Shown here one piece after another: positions 21,469 to 33,084 of a stretch of 64,000 bases of DNA (its first letter is position 1; each line of letters starts with the position of its first letter). The translations under genes were made by a program, and so were the position numbers. Source of the DNA: Corylus avellana (Eukaryota; Streptophyta; Magnoliopsida; Fagales; Betulaceae); assembly GCF_901000735.1 (NCBI RefSeq), contig NC_081548.1:7591811-7655810 (forward strand). The letters are read 5' to 3'. Under the pieces are notes generated by a model. It worked only from the letters and a program-made list of their open reading frames with translations. It had not been told where the DNA came from and did not search any database.

Positions 21469-22756
21469 GTATAAGTTTCTCGTAAACCCTTGCAAACCTT
21501 AAATGCCTCTCAATCACTCAAATAGTATCCATGAATTGTGATTTGAAGAAATTAAGTATTTGGGTACTTCTTCTCTTCTTCTCTTTCTATTTTTTCCCTA
21601 TAGAACTGATTGGTTTCATTCAAAAACTGCCGTGGACCCGTAAATTCTTCTAAATTTGGCTAAATGAGTGATTAGTAATCTGTATTGTCATGATTTGTTT
21701 TTGTTTTTTTTTTTTTTTTAATTTGTAAGCATATTTCTCATTTAAGTTTGATTGTAATCTCTTTATTATATTTCCTTTTAGGTTTATTATCTTCCTTATT
21801 TAGTTTAGGTTTTCTTGTTCACCATTCTTTAATTAGCATCACTGCAAATTGAGGTCATTGTAATACAATTTAATATATTTCAATATTCAAGATGTAGCAC
21901 TACTTGTTCTTCACCCCTTCTCTTTCTGCTTCCATTATAATTCTCATATTTTCTATTCTAAATAAAATTCTACATTCTGATTGGGTCATCGCTCGTAAAA
22001 AAAATATTTCAGATTTTTTAAAATACAAAGGTTAGAAAAAAAGAAAAAAGAGAAATGTTCAAAAATCTAATTGGCAGAAAGAAATAATATTTAAATGGAG
22101 AGCGAATAATAATAGAGAGTATTTTATTTGACAAATTGACTAAAGTTTAAAGAGTTAGAGGGAAATAGTCTAAAGATTTTTCTTTAGGCACATGTTAGGG
22201 CCTAAAAACAAGATTACAAGTAAACTCCCACCATTTATCTGTTCATGCCCTTTTTGGGTAGGCTAAAATGTTAGGGTGTGTTTGGCAGTTGTCTCTCTAT
22301 TATTATTATAATTTAGTGGATGGCTTTGAAAGTATTCAATAAAGCTGCATTGGAAATTTGGAATACTTCCTCTAGAAGAGAAATGTCTCCTCTCTCATTT
22401 CTCTATTTACAGAGTTGTTAGGTTTCTTAGAAGTCATCCACTATGACATGGAAAAAGTCATTTTCGGATGGTTTTCATTTTCAATTTTCTGCTGGCAAAG
22501 AACATGCATGCCATATGGCCCATAGCGAAATTTGGCTAAATAAATTCAAGTTTCCGTGTTCCCAAACTCCTATCACCAATGCATGCATATGACAAAGATA
22601 ATGACAGTTGCTTCCTACCCTCCTATATTTATGCCCTCCCCCGTTTATGCCTAGGCACATGCTCCATTTTCAGAACATGTCCTGTTTCAAGTTTACATGA
22701 AATACAGGCTACAATGAAGTTTGTTCCTTCTGTTTTTATGGCATTGAACGCCTATC

Positions 22757-22935
22757 TGCGATCGAACGCATCAGGCCTGCGATTGATCGCAGAGTACTCT
22801 GATTCACATTTTGGGCTTCTGATACTGCGATCGATCGCAAATTAGTCTGATTCTCACCTTCAGCTACTGATCCTGCGATCGATCGCAGTTTGCTCTAATT
22901 CTCACCTTGAGCTTTTGGTACTGCGATCGATCACA
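22757..22935. repeat. TGCGATCGATCGCA palindrome cluster, 5' side, copy 2
   Basis: At least four CGATCGATCGC-type palindromes are separated by related spacers (TCTGATTCTCACCTTCAGC). Corresponds to 4462-4740 of copy 1. Confidence 0.75.
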
Positions 22936-23314
22936 CGTGACTTGCGCTCGATCCCCTAAGGACAAGCTTTAACATATATAAACACATAATCTTTTGTGGT
23001 TCCATTAAACCTCTCTTCTTCTCTTGTGGTTATATTAAACCTTGCTTCTTCTCTTATTATTACTTTTAGATTAGTATTAAGTCTTATTCTTATATTAGGA
23101 TTATGTTATTAATTTTCTACTTCACATCTACTTCTGTTATCAAAGTTGGTATGGATTATGATTGTATTGTCTTTTCTATTTAAGTTCAATAAGGAAGCAA
23201 CACAGTAAACTTGAAACAAGACAACATTCTATAATAAATATCAAACCTAACAACAATACTAAAAAATGTAAAACTGTCATTGAGCTAAACTAGTAAATAA
23301 ATTACAAATAGAAA

Positions 23315-23580
23315 TTTGTTCTAAACTAGTAACCCACTTCTAGAATATTTTGTTAGGTAACATCGCATTGAGCTAACATCATTTCGTGTATATTTGTTCT
23401 AAACTAGTAACCCACTTCTAGAATATTTTGTTAGGTAACATCGCATTGAGCTAGCATCATTTCGTGTATATTTGTTCTAAACTAGTAACCCACTTCTAGA
23501 ATATTTTGTTAGGTAACATCGCATTGAGCTAGCATCATTTCGTGTATATTTGTTCTAAACTAGTAACCCACTTCTAGAAT
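23315..23580. repeat. 78-bp minisatellite upstream of TNPD, four occurrences
   Basis: TTTGTTCTAAACTAGTAACC starts at 23315, 23393, 23471 and 23549, an exact 78-bp period. Copy 1 has only two occurrences. Confidence 0.9.
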
Positions 23581-23734
23581 TCTCTCATTACCCATGCTCC
23601 TTTTAAACTTTCCCTTCCTTAATATTTGAGAACAGACTTCCCATTTAATTCTATTAATTCTTAAGAATCTGATCTTCTAATTCCCTTGTGTGCGTACATG
23701 TACGTAACGAATAACCTCTAATAGGGACATCAAT

Positions 23735-26700
23735 ATGGATAGGAGCTGGATGCGGGAAAGTACTCGATGTTCAGAGCGATTTCAAAAAGGTGTGAAAGAA
23801 TTCATGGGAATGACAGTTAAATCAGTTGATTCACGTGATATGACAAAGTGTCCATGCCGTGATTGTGCAAATCGATATTATTCTCATATTAGCGAGGTGA
23901 AGGGCCACTTGTATATGAATGGATTTACTCCGACATACACTCGATGGATATTTCACGGGGAAGAAAATCATTTTAGGGAAAACACTTTTACAAACATGCA
24001 CACACATACAAGTGAAATGATGGAGGAGGTTGATGTAGTTGAAGAATTGTTAGACGATGTATGTATGGGGACATTTGTTGATGCTAACATGGGAGAATCC
24101 TCTACTTCACAGGGCCTCACAACTGATAATCACGAACAAACAAGCTCCTTCTACCAATTTTGGGAAGATGGTTTACGAGAACTTTATCCAGGCTGCAAGA
24201 AATTTACACAAATTGCTTTTGTACTGAAGATGCTTTATATAAAGGCGTTCTGCAACATGAGTAACAAGGCGTTTGATATGATGATTGACTTGATAAAGAT
24301 GGCCCTCCCAGATGGAGAGACATTGCCACGCTCGTATAGAGAAGCAATACAGTTTAGGCGACACTTGGGATTCGGTTACGATAAGATACACGCATGCAAG
24401 AATGGTTGTGTGCTTTTTTGGAAAGAATATGCAGACAAAGTGGTATGCCCAAAGTGAAACAATTCAAGATGGATTGATGGCAAAGATAGAAAAAGTAATA
24501 TTCCTCAAAAGGTCTTACCGTATTCCCAATAAAATCGAGGTTACAACGGTTGTTTATGACAAAAGAAATGGCCAAGGAAATGCGGTGGCACAAAGAAGGT
24601 CGAGAAGATGATGGCAATACTTTCAGACACCCCGCCGATTCTATTGTATGGAAAGAGTTTGATAAAAGACATGAGTGGTTTGCAAGTGATTCCCGCAACG
24701 TGCGGCTTAGTTTAGCAAGTGATGGTTTCAACCCATATGGTAATATGAGTACAACATATAGCATATGGGCAGTAATGTTAACGGTGTATAATCTCCCTCC
24801 GTGGATGTGTATGAAGAGTCAAAATTTGATGTTGCCCCTTATTATCCCAGGGCCTTCAGATCCTGGAAAGAATATTGATGTATATTTGCGGCCATTGGTT
24901 GATGACTTGAAAGATTTATGGAATGAAGGCATACGCGTTTACGATGCATCAAAGAAAGAGACATTTCAATTGCATGCGACATTACTATGGACTATAAATG
25001 ATTTTTCCGCGTATGGAAAATTATCTGGGTGGTCTACAATTGGAAATCTTGCATGTCCAGTATGTAATAAGGATACATCGTTCAGGTATTTGAAGTATGG
25101 GCATAAGGTGTGCTTCATGTGTCATCGTCGGTAGCTTCCTCAAAAGCATCCATGGCGCAAAAGAGGAGATTTGTTCGATGGTACAGAGGAGCATAGATTG
25201 AAACCTGAAGAATTGTCTGCAAGTCAATTGTTGAAACAGCTAAGGGATGCTGAGGGTTCACAATTTGGAAAAACAAGCGGGAGAAAGAGAAAGTACACAG
25301 ATGTTGTGTTGAATTGGAAGAAGAGAAGTATTTTCTTTGAGTTGCCTTACTGGTCAAGCTTGAAACTACGTCATAATTTAGATGTAATGCATATTGAGAA
25401 GAACATATGTGAAAGTATCTTAGGTACGTTGATGAATATTGATGGGAAGACCAAGGACACAGTCAAGGCACGAAGAGATTTACAGTTGATGGGTATACGT
25501 AAAGAATTGCATGTGCAGCCAAATGGTGAAACTTATAGGATGCCACTTGCGAAGTACACCTTGACAAGAGATGAGAAGAAGAGTTTATGTGAGTGGTTGA
25601 AAGGTGTTAAATTTCCTGACGGGTATGCATCTAACATTGGTCGATGTGTGAACAAGCTTCCTGGTAAAATTTTGGGTATGAAAAGCCACGATTATCATGT
25701 CTTCTTACAGCGCTTGCTTCTTGTTGCAATTCGAAATTTCTCGACGTCGGAAATACGAACAACATTGACCAAGTTCAGTACCTTTTTAACGCAGTTATGT
25801 GCACGGACGTTGAAAGTTGATATCCTGAAACAAATGAAAGTCGACATTGTAATAATTTTATGCAAAATGGAAAAAATATTTCCGCCAGCTTTTTTTGATG
25901 TTATAATCCATCTAGCACTTCATTTACCTCGGGAGGCCGAGCTTGCCGGTCCCATACAAAACCGTTGGATGTATCTGTTCGAAAGAGAACTTGGAAGATA
26001 TAAGAAGTGTACGCGTAACAAAGCGCGTCCAGAGGGGTCTATTGTCGAGTGTTACCTAGCTGAGGAGAGCTTGACCTTCTGTTCTAGGTATCTTCGGAGG
26101 ATTGAGACAAGATGGAACCATGAACGGAGAAATGTTGACGTTGATGTTGTAGAAATGAGCCAACGCTTGGATGTGTTCTCCCAACGAGTTCGGCCGTTAG
26201 GAGCAGCTAAATTAGTAACATTGGATGCTAATGATTTTGGTAGGGCACAATGGTATGTGCTTACCAACTGTAATGAAACGGCCTCATATTTGGAGTAAGT
26301 TTAGTAATGGTCTTTGTGTTTTACCTGTTACAACATGTTATAATTGTAGGGTTGATGATCATTTACCAATACGTTTATTTTTCATGCAGTGAACATTATA
26401 ATATGATCAAAAGAGAAGGCGACCATGACATTGATAAAAAGCATGAGGTTAACTTTGAACATTGGTTTCATTAACGTTTATACAATAGTGGGCGTACTGC
26501 AGACAATGGCTCAAAACAATTATATGATCTTGCATGTGGGCCTGATCGTCATGTTAGATCGTATAGAGGTTGCATTGTGAATGGGGTTAGGTACCACACG
26601 AAAGAATGTGCAGAAACTCGTACTACCCAGAACAGTGGTGTTTCTGTTTCAGGTGAGGACGAAACCTCAATAACAGAGTATTATGGTGAGTTAAAAAATA

Positions 26701-27320
26701 TTTTAGAGTTACGTTACCCTGGCCAAAATCTTGTGTACTTGTTTGAGTACGATTGGTGGGACACTGGGAGTGCAACAGGAGTACGAATGGACCAAGGCTT
26801 CACGATTGTAAATACTTCTCGTAAATGGTGTGAATCCGACCCATTCATCTTAGCATGTCAAGCTTCGCAAGTGTTTTACTTGGATGATCCCAAATTGGGT
26901 GGTAATTGGAAAACGGTGCAGAAGTGGATCAATAGAGACATCTATGATATTCCAACAGTACAAAAGGGAGATAATACAGAAGATGACCAAAGACTCAGTG
27001 ATGACGTATTCCAGGAAGGTGAATGTGTTGGGGGTACTATGGTCTTTGTTGATGAAGCAAATGTTGAAGCCTCCACTCAATTACGTAGAGATGATGCGAC
27101 AATAGCAATTGACGAATTATATATTCAACTTGATGCAAGCATGTTTGCCAACGATAACTTGCTAGACGAGGACCATGATACAAACTTTGCTGAGGAAGAG
27201 GAGTTATGTAGCGACAACGATATAGACTCTGAACACGAAGAGGACTCTGAACACGAATAATCATCTTCAAGTAACAGTGATATAGATTCTGAATATGAAT
27301 CTGATGATGAAATGTGTTGA
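23735..27320 (+). pseudogene. CACTA TNPD/tnp2 transposase, copy 2, inactivated
   Basis: Closely matches the intact gene at 5560-9161, with the same two-exon layout (23735-26294 and 26390-27320). Lesions seen: a TGA at 24455-24457 where copy 1 has TGC; a one-base loss near 24520 (TATTCCC against TATTTCCC); a TAG at 25132-25134 from a TGG codon; a TAA just after WFH in exon 2 near 26473; and a TAA at 27258-27260 from CAA that removes the C-terminus. The tnp2 core residues are otherwise kept, so inactivation seems recent relative to the age of the fold. The acidic tail has two DSEHEE repeats against three in copy 1. Confidence 0.9.
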
Positions 27321-27379
27321 ACATAAGCTCATATTTGGTGTAAGTACAAAGTGTATTAGCATATTTAATGAAGTTGATG

Positions 27380-27421
<42 letters not shown>
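27380..27421. repeat. (CT)n(AT)n microsatellite
   Basis: Compound microsatellite corresponding to 9223-9266 in copy 1. Confidence 0.9.
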
Positions 27422-27556
27422 TGTGGTGTTTTTTTTTTTTTTTTTCTACTAGCATGATTATTGTATGTTTGTCAAAAATATTAAACATGCTATATGGTTA
27501 TAATTTGACTAATATAATTTTGTGGTTTTTGACTTGTTAGCAGATTGATCATAACA

Positions 27557-29502
27557 ATGACAACAACAGGACGCAAACTTGTTCCAGCAACATAAGGCCG
27601 AGGCCAAGGTCAAGGTCGGGGCCTTATTGACGAGCATGAGAGTTTGACTCTCAATTCTGGGTTTGGTGATACAGATATGCAAGTGTCGCCCTCGCCTCCC
27701 CTCCTCCTCGAGTCAGTGGATGGGCATCATTCGCACGAGTCTAATAATCCTATTCACTCAGTGGCAGGATTAGATTCACAGGGAGCCGCCCCTACGCATC
27801 TTGTAAGTTCATGAATTATATGTTTATGAAATGTTATTTTTGTATTATTTTGGTTTGTTATAGACATTTGACAATATACTTTTCCAAATATAACTTACTA
27901 CGTTACCATGTTTTGCTTAACAACTACCACGTCTGTCAGAAGTGTAAGTGGTAAGGTCAAGTGTAGAAGTTGAGTGACTACGTACTTAAGAATGGTCCCT
28001 TAGTGCTAAACATCCCAAATAGACACTGAGCACCTGTAGGCGAGAATGCATCATAGTTTGCAAGCAAGATTGGGGAGATTATTCATAACATGTACGAACT
28101 CCATCACGGTGAATGGAAAAAGGTCCCAGCTGAGGAAAATGGCAAGTTGTTATTTCATGTTCAGGTATGAATATCAATGTAATGTTTAATAATATGTTTC
28201 ATATGAAAAAATAATGTGACACATTTTTTACCATTGTTTTCTTATCTATTATGTATCAGTCAAACTTCGCACTGAATATGGAACGATACGAGCACATCAA
28301 AGCTGTTGAACATAAATTGGGTCGTGCATATGCTAGGCTTCGTTCGAACTTGTATAGGGACCATTACAAGAAATATTTTGACAGCATTGATAAAGATGAT
28401 AATGAGGGGATTGCCAAGGCTAAGGCTATTGGGAGGAAAAACGTGCCAGCAGGGTATGGTCCTGAACAGTGGAACCTAATATGTGACTCATTTGATGACG
28501 GTAAATGGAAGGTAAATATATATTATTATACTGATTAGAAAATTCAGATTGATATAATTTGCATGCACTTGAAGACATTTTATGAATAATTGTGTTTTTT
28601 TTTCTCTCCAAATTTCATAGAAAAAGTCTGAACGAAATATAAAAAACAGAAGCAAATTGGAAACAAAGCACACAGTTGGGACTTGTTCATTTGTCAACGT
28701 CATTTACCAAAAGATAAGTATCTCGTACCATAATTTAATGAAAGTAACATTATTTAGTGTAAACTTTGATTATATGTATTATGTGTAGGAACAAGAAACA
28801 AAAGTGAAGTCCAATCCTGTTGAACTATATGAGGCTACCCATACAAGAAAAAAGGATAAACAGTTTGTGAACGACAAATGCAAAAGTTTATATGTAAGTA
28901 ACTGTTTACGCTTCGATCATTAAGTTGATTAGTGAAGAACATGAATAGTAAACTTGCATGAAGTATATATTAAACTAAGGCCAACTATGACTTGTGCAGC
29001 TTCAAATGCAAGAATTAACAACCAGTGAGGCCTTAGAGGAAGGCAATGTGGAGGGAACAAGTGTGGATGACCGAATGCAAGAAATAGTCATACAAGTACT
29101 AGGGGGCCGACGAGCTGGGCACGTTAGAGGAATGTGATGCGGTCTTATTATTACCCCTTTAAGTACTTCATCTCAAGCGTTCACCCACTTCGACAACCAT
29201 GATGAGTGTAGGAAAAGACAAGAAGATACTCAAAGCGAGCTTCAACAGACTAGAATCGAACTTCATCAGTACAGAGAGAATTTGCAAGCCAATGTTGAGG
29301 AAACGAACAAATTGAAAGCCACTGCTGAGTTCTTAATGTCACGTATTGGAGGGTTAGTGAAACTCTACCTATGCATTAATTTTACAAAAACACACAGACT
29401 AAGTAATCGTTAAAAGGCTTATTGATCATTATATGAAATTTTATTCTTCTTAGGTCTGGAGGGAGCTTGCTTGGAGGTGCATCAAGTGAAGCCAACAATT
29501 GA
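27557..29502 (+). pseudogene. TNPA-like CACTA protein, copy 2, inactivated
   Basis: Same seven-exon layout as 9401-11354. Exon 1 has a TAA after PAT (near 27592) and a one-base loss near 27794 (CCTACGCATC against CCTACTGCATC). Exon 2 has a one-base loss (TGTAGAAG against TGTAAGAAG) and TGG to TAG in the conserved ASWFASKIG motif. Exon 6 has a TGA from GGA near 29136. The other exons stay open (for example 28261-28512). No functional protein is expected. Confidence 0.9.
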
Positions 29503-30427
29503 GGGAGCTTTGGAATAACCATTTATTTAGGATGTACTTTTTGATAGCATCTATTAGGGATATATTTTTTGATACTATATATTTGGATAGTTGTTGCTAC
29601 TTTCTATTTGCTAATGTGTATTTGACTATTTGTTGGTCGTGATCTGTTTGGTAATATATATTTGTTGGTACTTTTTATTTGGTTTATATTATGTTAAGAT
29701 ATTCGCAAAATTTTTGGTTCAAGAACTTTTGAGTTAGTAAATCTCATTTGACATGGTTATCAAGGTTAAAGAACTTTGAGTAAACAATGCAAGGGAGTAA
29801 TAATATCTTTCTAAATTTTATTTTTAAGTGTATGTAGGATGATAATTGATAAGAGTACAAGAAAGTTAAACCACCCAAGCAGGTTCTCGCTTTAATATAT
29901 TTCATGAAGAAATACATTTTTAGTATCTTTTTCTCTATCATGTTGGGTTTCATTCTATTGTCTTTGATATTATATATTGGTTCATTGTGGTAGATTACTC
30001 AAATTGCTTATGAGGATGAATTGGCAAGGAAGAGGATGCAGATAAGTACTTTATTTTGGGTTCTGAAATTTTGTTGCCCATGGATTGTAAAACATATATT
30101 TAATAGTTTTTTCCCTTGGTAGGTTTGGTTAATGGGGTAGTTCTCACATATTTTTTATGATTTTGATGAGGTTAGTCATTTTGAGTTATGTTTCTTGTGG
30201 GCATTTAGATTAGTTTGATTATTTCATACATTAATTGATTCATCAAACAATGTTATTGTGTACTTAAACATAAATGCAATGTTTCTTATAGCGGTACTCT
30301 ACGTGCATTTTACTTGCCCATGCATGGAATTATGTTTCTCTGGATAAGTTTTCCTGCTGAATTCTTACAGTGTTGGTTTCTTCATAGTGAACTTTTTTTT
30401 TTTTTTTTGTCTCAATCTTGTTATTAG
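29503..30427 (+). other. Stretch between TNPA and PFK exons, copy 2
   Basis: Matches 11355-12263, including the unassigned exon-like segments. The WLMGQF segment has a TGG-GGC to TGG-GGT-AG type change that introduces a TAG near 30136. Otherwise AT-rich. Confidence 0.4.
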
Positions 30428-31019
30428 GCGCACAGTGCTTATCATGGTGTTGGCATTGTGAAATTGATGGGCCGTAGCAGTGGATATATAGCTATGCATG
30501 CATCCCTAGCTAGTGGACAAATTTACATATGTTTGATTCCTGAGGTACTTATTACTAGCAATTAATTGGATAGTTATCTTTGTGAGCTGTTACTGATTCT
30601 ACTGTTATGCACATCTAAGGTATCTTTTAATTTGCACGGGCCTCATGGTGTTTTGAGTCATCTGAAATACCTGATTGAGACAATGGGTTCGGCTATTATA
30701 TGTGTCTGAGGGAGCAGGGCAGGTGAGTTACGTAAGGAATTCATATTTTCACTTGTGGGTTGAATACTATTAATTGATCAGGTGATTTAAATTGTGCAGT
30801 CCTTTTTTGGCTTCATGAAATACTATGAAAAACTGCCTGTGTTCATTTCATTGCATTGCATAGATCTTATAACTTCTTCATTATATTTTTTCCCAAGATA
30901 AAGAGTAAAATTCAGTATGTTGTTGTTTTCTGATGCAGAATTTTCTTCAGAAAACTAATGCTAAAGATGCGTCTGGGAACATTGTATTTGGAGATTTCGG
31001 TGTCCACATTCAACAAGAG
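30428..31019 (+). pseudogene. Captured exons of ATP-dependent 6-phosphofructokinase, copy 2
   Basis: Three exons, 30428-30544, 30620-30722 and 30939-31019, correspond to those of copy 1. This copy keeps the family-typical residues that copy 1 lost: [13 protein letters not shown] and CLIPE. However, its middle exon is two bases shorter (103 against 105), which shifts the frame at CV/EGAGQ and makes a TGA. So each copy carries damage the other lacks. The parental capture therefore had a better sequence than either. Confidence 0.88.
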
Positions 31020-31340
31020 GTTGGTGGTTGTATTTTGACTAATTTCATGTGGTCTTGATCTCTCCATGACACTTGAGACAAGCTAAGTGGGTTGATAAAT
31101 AATGAGCTGACTGAAAGTCTAATTTTTAACATCAGTTGATATGTGTTGCATGGATAAGAATGGACTGCAGTTTGGCCTTTTAGTTGTCATTTGTCAGAGT
31201 TACAAATATGATATATTTAAGCCTTCAAGATCTTACTCTATTAGTGACACTTTTTGCTAAGACTAGTCAGTTGACTTTTGATGTTATTTGTGTGAATTGT
31301 TCTTCACTTGAACTGGAAATCATTAGAAAACCTACTGATG

Positions 31341-31530
31341 CTGCGATCGATCGCACTTGAGTGCGATCGATCCCAAAATTTTGAAAACCTACTGATGCTA
31401 CGATCGATCGTAATCCAAGTGCGATCGATCCCAAAATTTCGAAAACCTACTGATGCTACGATCGATCGCACTTGGAGTGCGATCGATCTCAAATTTTGAA
31501 AACCTACTGATGTTGCGATCGATCGCAGTT
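31341..31530. repeat. TGCGATCGATCGCA palindrome cluster, 3' side
   Basis: Four units of AAAACCTACTGATG plus CGATCGATCGCA, with a second GTGCGATCGATC in each. The flank AACCTACTGATG is the reverse complement of CATCAGTAGGTT seen at the 5' cluster of copy 1, so the repeats are inverted across the element as in other CACTA ends. Confidence 0.8.
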
Positions 31531-31545
31531 TTTTTTTTTTTTTTA

Positions 31546-32255
31546 GGACCATTAGGGTCGACATTTGTGGACCCTAATGGTCAACTATCAGCGTCCACTT
31601 CAAAAGTGGACGCTGATAGTCAATTTTTTTTTTAATATTTTTGGACCATTAGCGTCCACAAATGTGGACGCTAATGGTCAACTATTAGCGTCGACTAATT
31701 CTTTTGTGTACATCATCTTTAGAGTCAAACACATGCATCTTTTAGGGTCGATAAAGTGGACGCTAAAAGTCATCATTAGGGTCGACTCTAAGTGGACGCT
31801 GATAGTTAGTTTTTTTAAAAAAAATTTTTAGGACCATTAGCGTCCACAAAAGTGGACGCTAATGGTTTAACTATCAGCGTCCACTTTGATTTAGACGCTA
31901 ATAGTTATTATTATTATTTTTTTAAAAGGGCCATTAGGGTCCATAAAGTCGACCCTAATGGTTAACTAAAAGTAGACGCTAATGCTTGACTATTAGGGTC
32001 GACTTTCGCTTCCGTTTACATCATCTTTAGGGTCCAAACATTGCGACTTTTAGGGGCGATAAAGTGGACGCTAAAAGTGATCATTAGGGTCGACTTTTAA
32101 GTGGACCCTGATAATCAGACATTTGATCATTAGGGTCGGACTATTAGCGTCGACACCTTTAGGGTCGAAAAGTCGACGCTGTTGGCAACAGGGGCCACTT
32201 TAGGACCTTTAGGGTCGACTCAAAGTCGCCCCTAAAGATCTAATTTCTTGTATTG
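31546..32255. mobile_element. CACTA 3' end fragment with dense TTAGGGTCGAC / GCGTCCAC repeats
   Basis: Over 700 bases the motifs CCATTAGGGTCGAC, CATTAGCGTCCAC and their complements (GTGGACGCTAATGG) recur many times in both orientations. The block ends in TAAAGATCTAATTTCTTG then TATTG at 32255. A plant CACTA 3' end is normally ...TTTCTTGTAGTG, so one base differs (TATTG for TAGTG). No matching 5' end with GTCGAC repeats occurs in the window. Whether this is the true end of CACTA copy 2 or another element abutting it cannot be settled here. Confidence 0.75.
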
Positions 32256-32685
32256 TAGATTGGTTTCTACATTTTGTAGCTCCAACCATATTAAGGCATT
32301 TTTTTTTTTTTTTTTAAACATGTCCGCACAGAGAGAGGGAAGGGGGGGGAGGAAGATTCAACTCCATTTCAAGGGCCATGATCTCCAACAAATTGAGTTA
32401 CCCCTAATTAGGGACGTCAACCTATGTTTTTGAGTATTATATATGACTAGAACTTATGATTCCTTTTATAGGAGTATGAAATCGATACATGCGCTTTAGC
32501 TATTTGAATCAATACTCATTCATTTTTTCCATAGACTTTAAAAGAAATTGTAATCAGAAAACAAAAACAAAGTTTTCCCTCCAGACTCAAACCCTAGAGG
32601 AGAAGGAAACTTTTTCCAAGTCTCTTGAAGACTGTGGAGGCATATTGCAACCGTATTTTCTGCTATCTGGTGATTGGTGTGTGTC
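32256..32685. other. Flank upstream of the LINE fragment
   Basis: A poly-T run near 32299 and a G-rich stretch near 32340. No gene was recognised. The last 100 bases are probably the LINE 5' UTR. Confidence 0.4.
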
Positions 32686-33084
32686 ATGGCGGACGATCTG
32701 GTGAAGTTATGGGGGAAGTTGTCTCTTGATGAGGGTGAATCAATGGAGACGGCGATCCAACCACGGTCGGTGGAGAATGTAGTATCACGTGGAAAGGTCT
32801 GTCTGATAGGGAAATTGCTGACAGATCGCTATGTGGGAAAAGAGATTATCAGACGCCAGTTGATCAAGGGATGGCATCCAACGGGACACCTTACTTTTAA
32901 GGTGATGGGAGAGAACTTGTTTTTAGTGGAATTTGAGAAGGAGTGGGATAAAGTAAGGGTGTTGGAAGGGCAGCCATGAATATTCGAAGGAAATCTGTTT
33001 TCCGTCGAAGATTCCGATGGCCTATCTTCACCATCTGAAATTGTATTTGATTAGGCGGTTTTCTGGGTTAGAATGTGCAACTTC
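32686..33084 (+). pseudogene. LINE-type ORF1 fragment, DUF4283 domain
   Basis: From ATG at 32686 the protein begins MADDLVKLWGKLSLDEGES. It has the DUF4283 pattern of plant non-LTR retrotransposon ORF1 proteins ([51 protein letters not shown]). A TGA at 32977-32979 replaces a Trp codon (QPW-IFEG in the family) and a TAG sits at 33052-33054. The frame otherwise holds to about 33080, where the similarity changes abruptly to an FHY3/FAR1-like protein. The zinc knuckle, endonuclease and reverse transcriptase of a full LINE are absent. Confidence 0.8.

Larger units (their letters stand above)
21469..23724 (+). other. Long 5' intron of the CACTA transposase gene, copy 2
   Basis: The donor is at 21469 and the acceptor AATAG just before the TNPD start. 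About 21555-22749 is unrelated to copy 1. No gene was recognised in it. It includes the palindrome cluster and the 78-bp array listed separately. Confidence 0.5.
19393..31530 (+). mobile_element. CACTA (En/Spm-like) element, copy 2, decayed, with captured PFK exons
   Basis: The layout matches copy 1: 62-bp array, CT-rich leader exon, intron, TNPD, TNPA, PFK exons, all on the plus strand. The offset to copy 1 is 18148-18175 bases over the genes. TGCGATCGATCGCA clusters lie at both outer sides (19393 and 31341-31530), and their flanking motif is inverted between the internal 5' cluster and the 3' cluster. No CACTA terminal motif was found at either side, so the limits are those of the palindrome clusters. 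Both transposon genes are disrupted. Confidence 0.75.
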
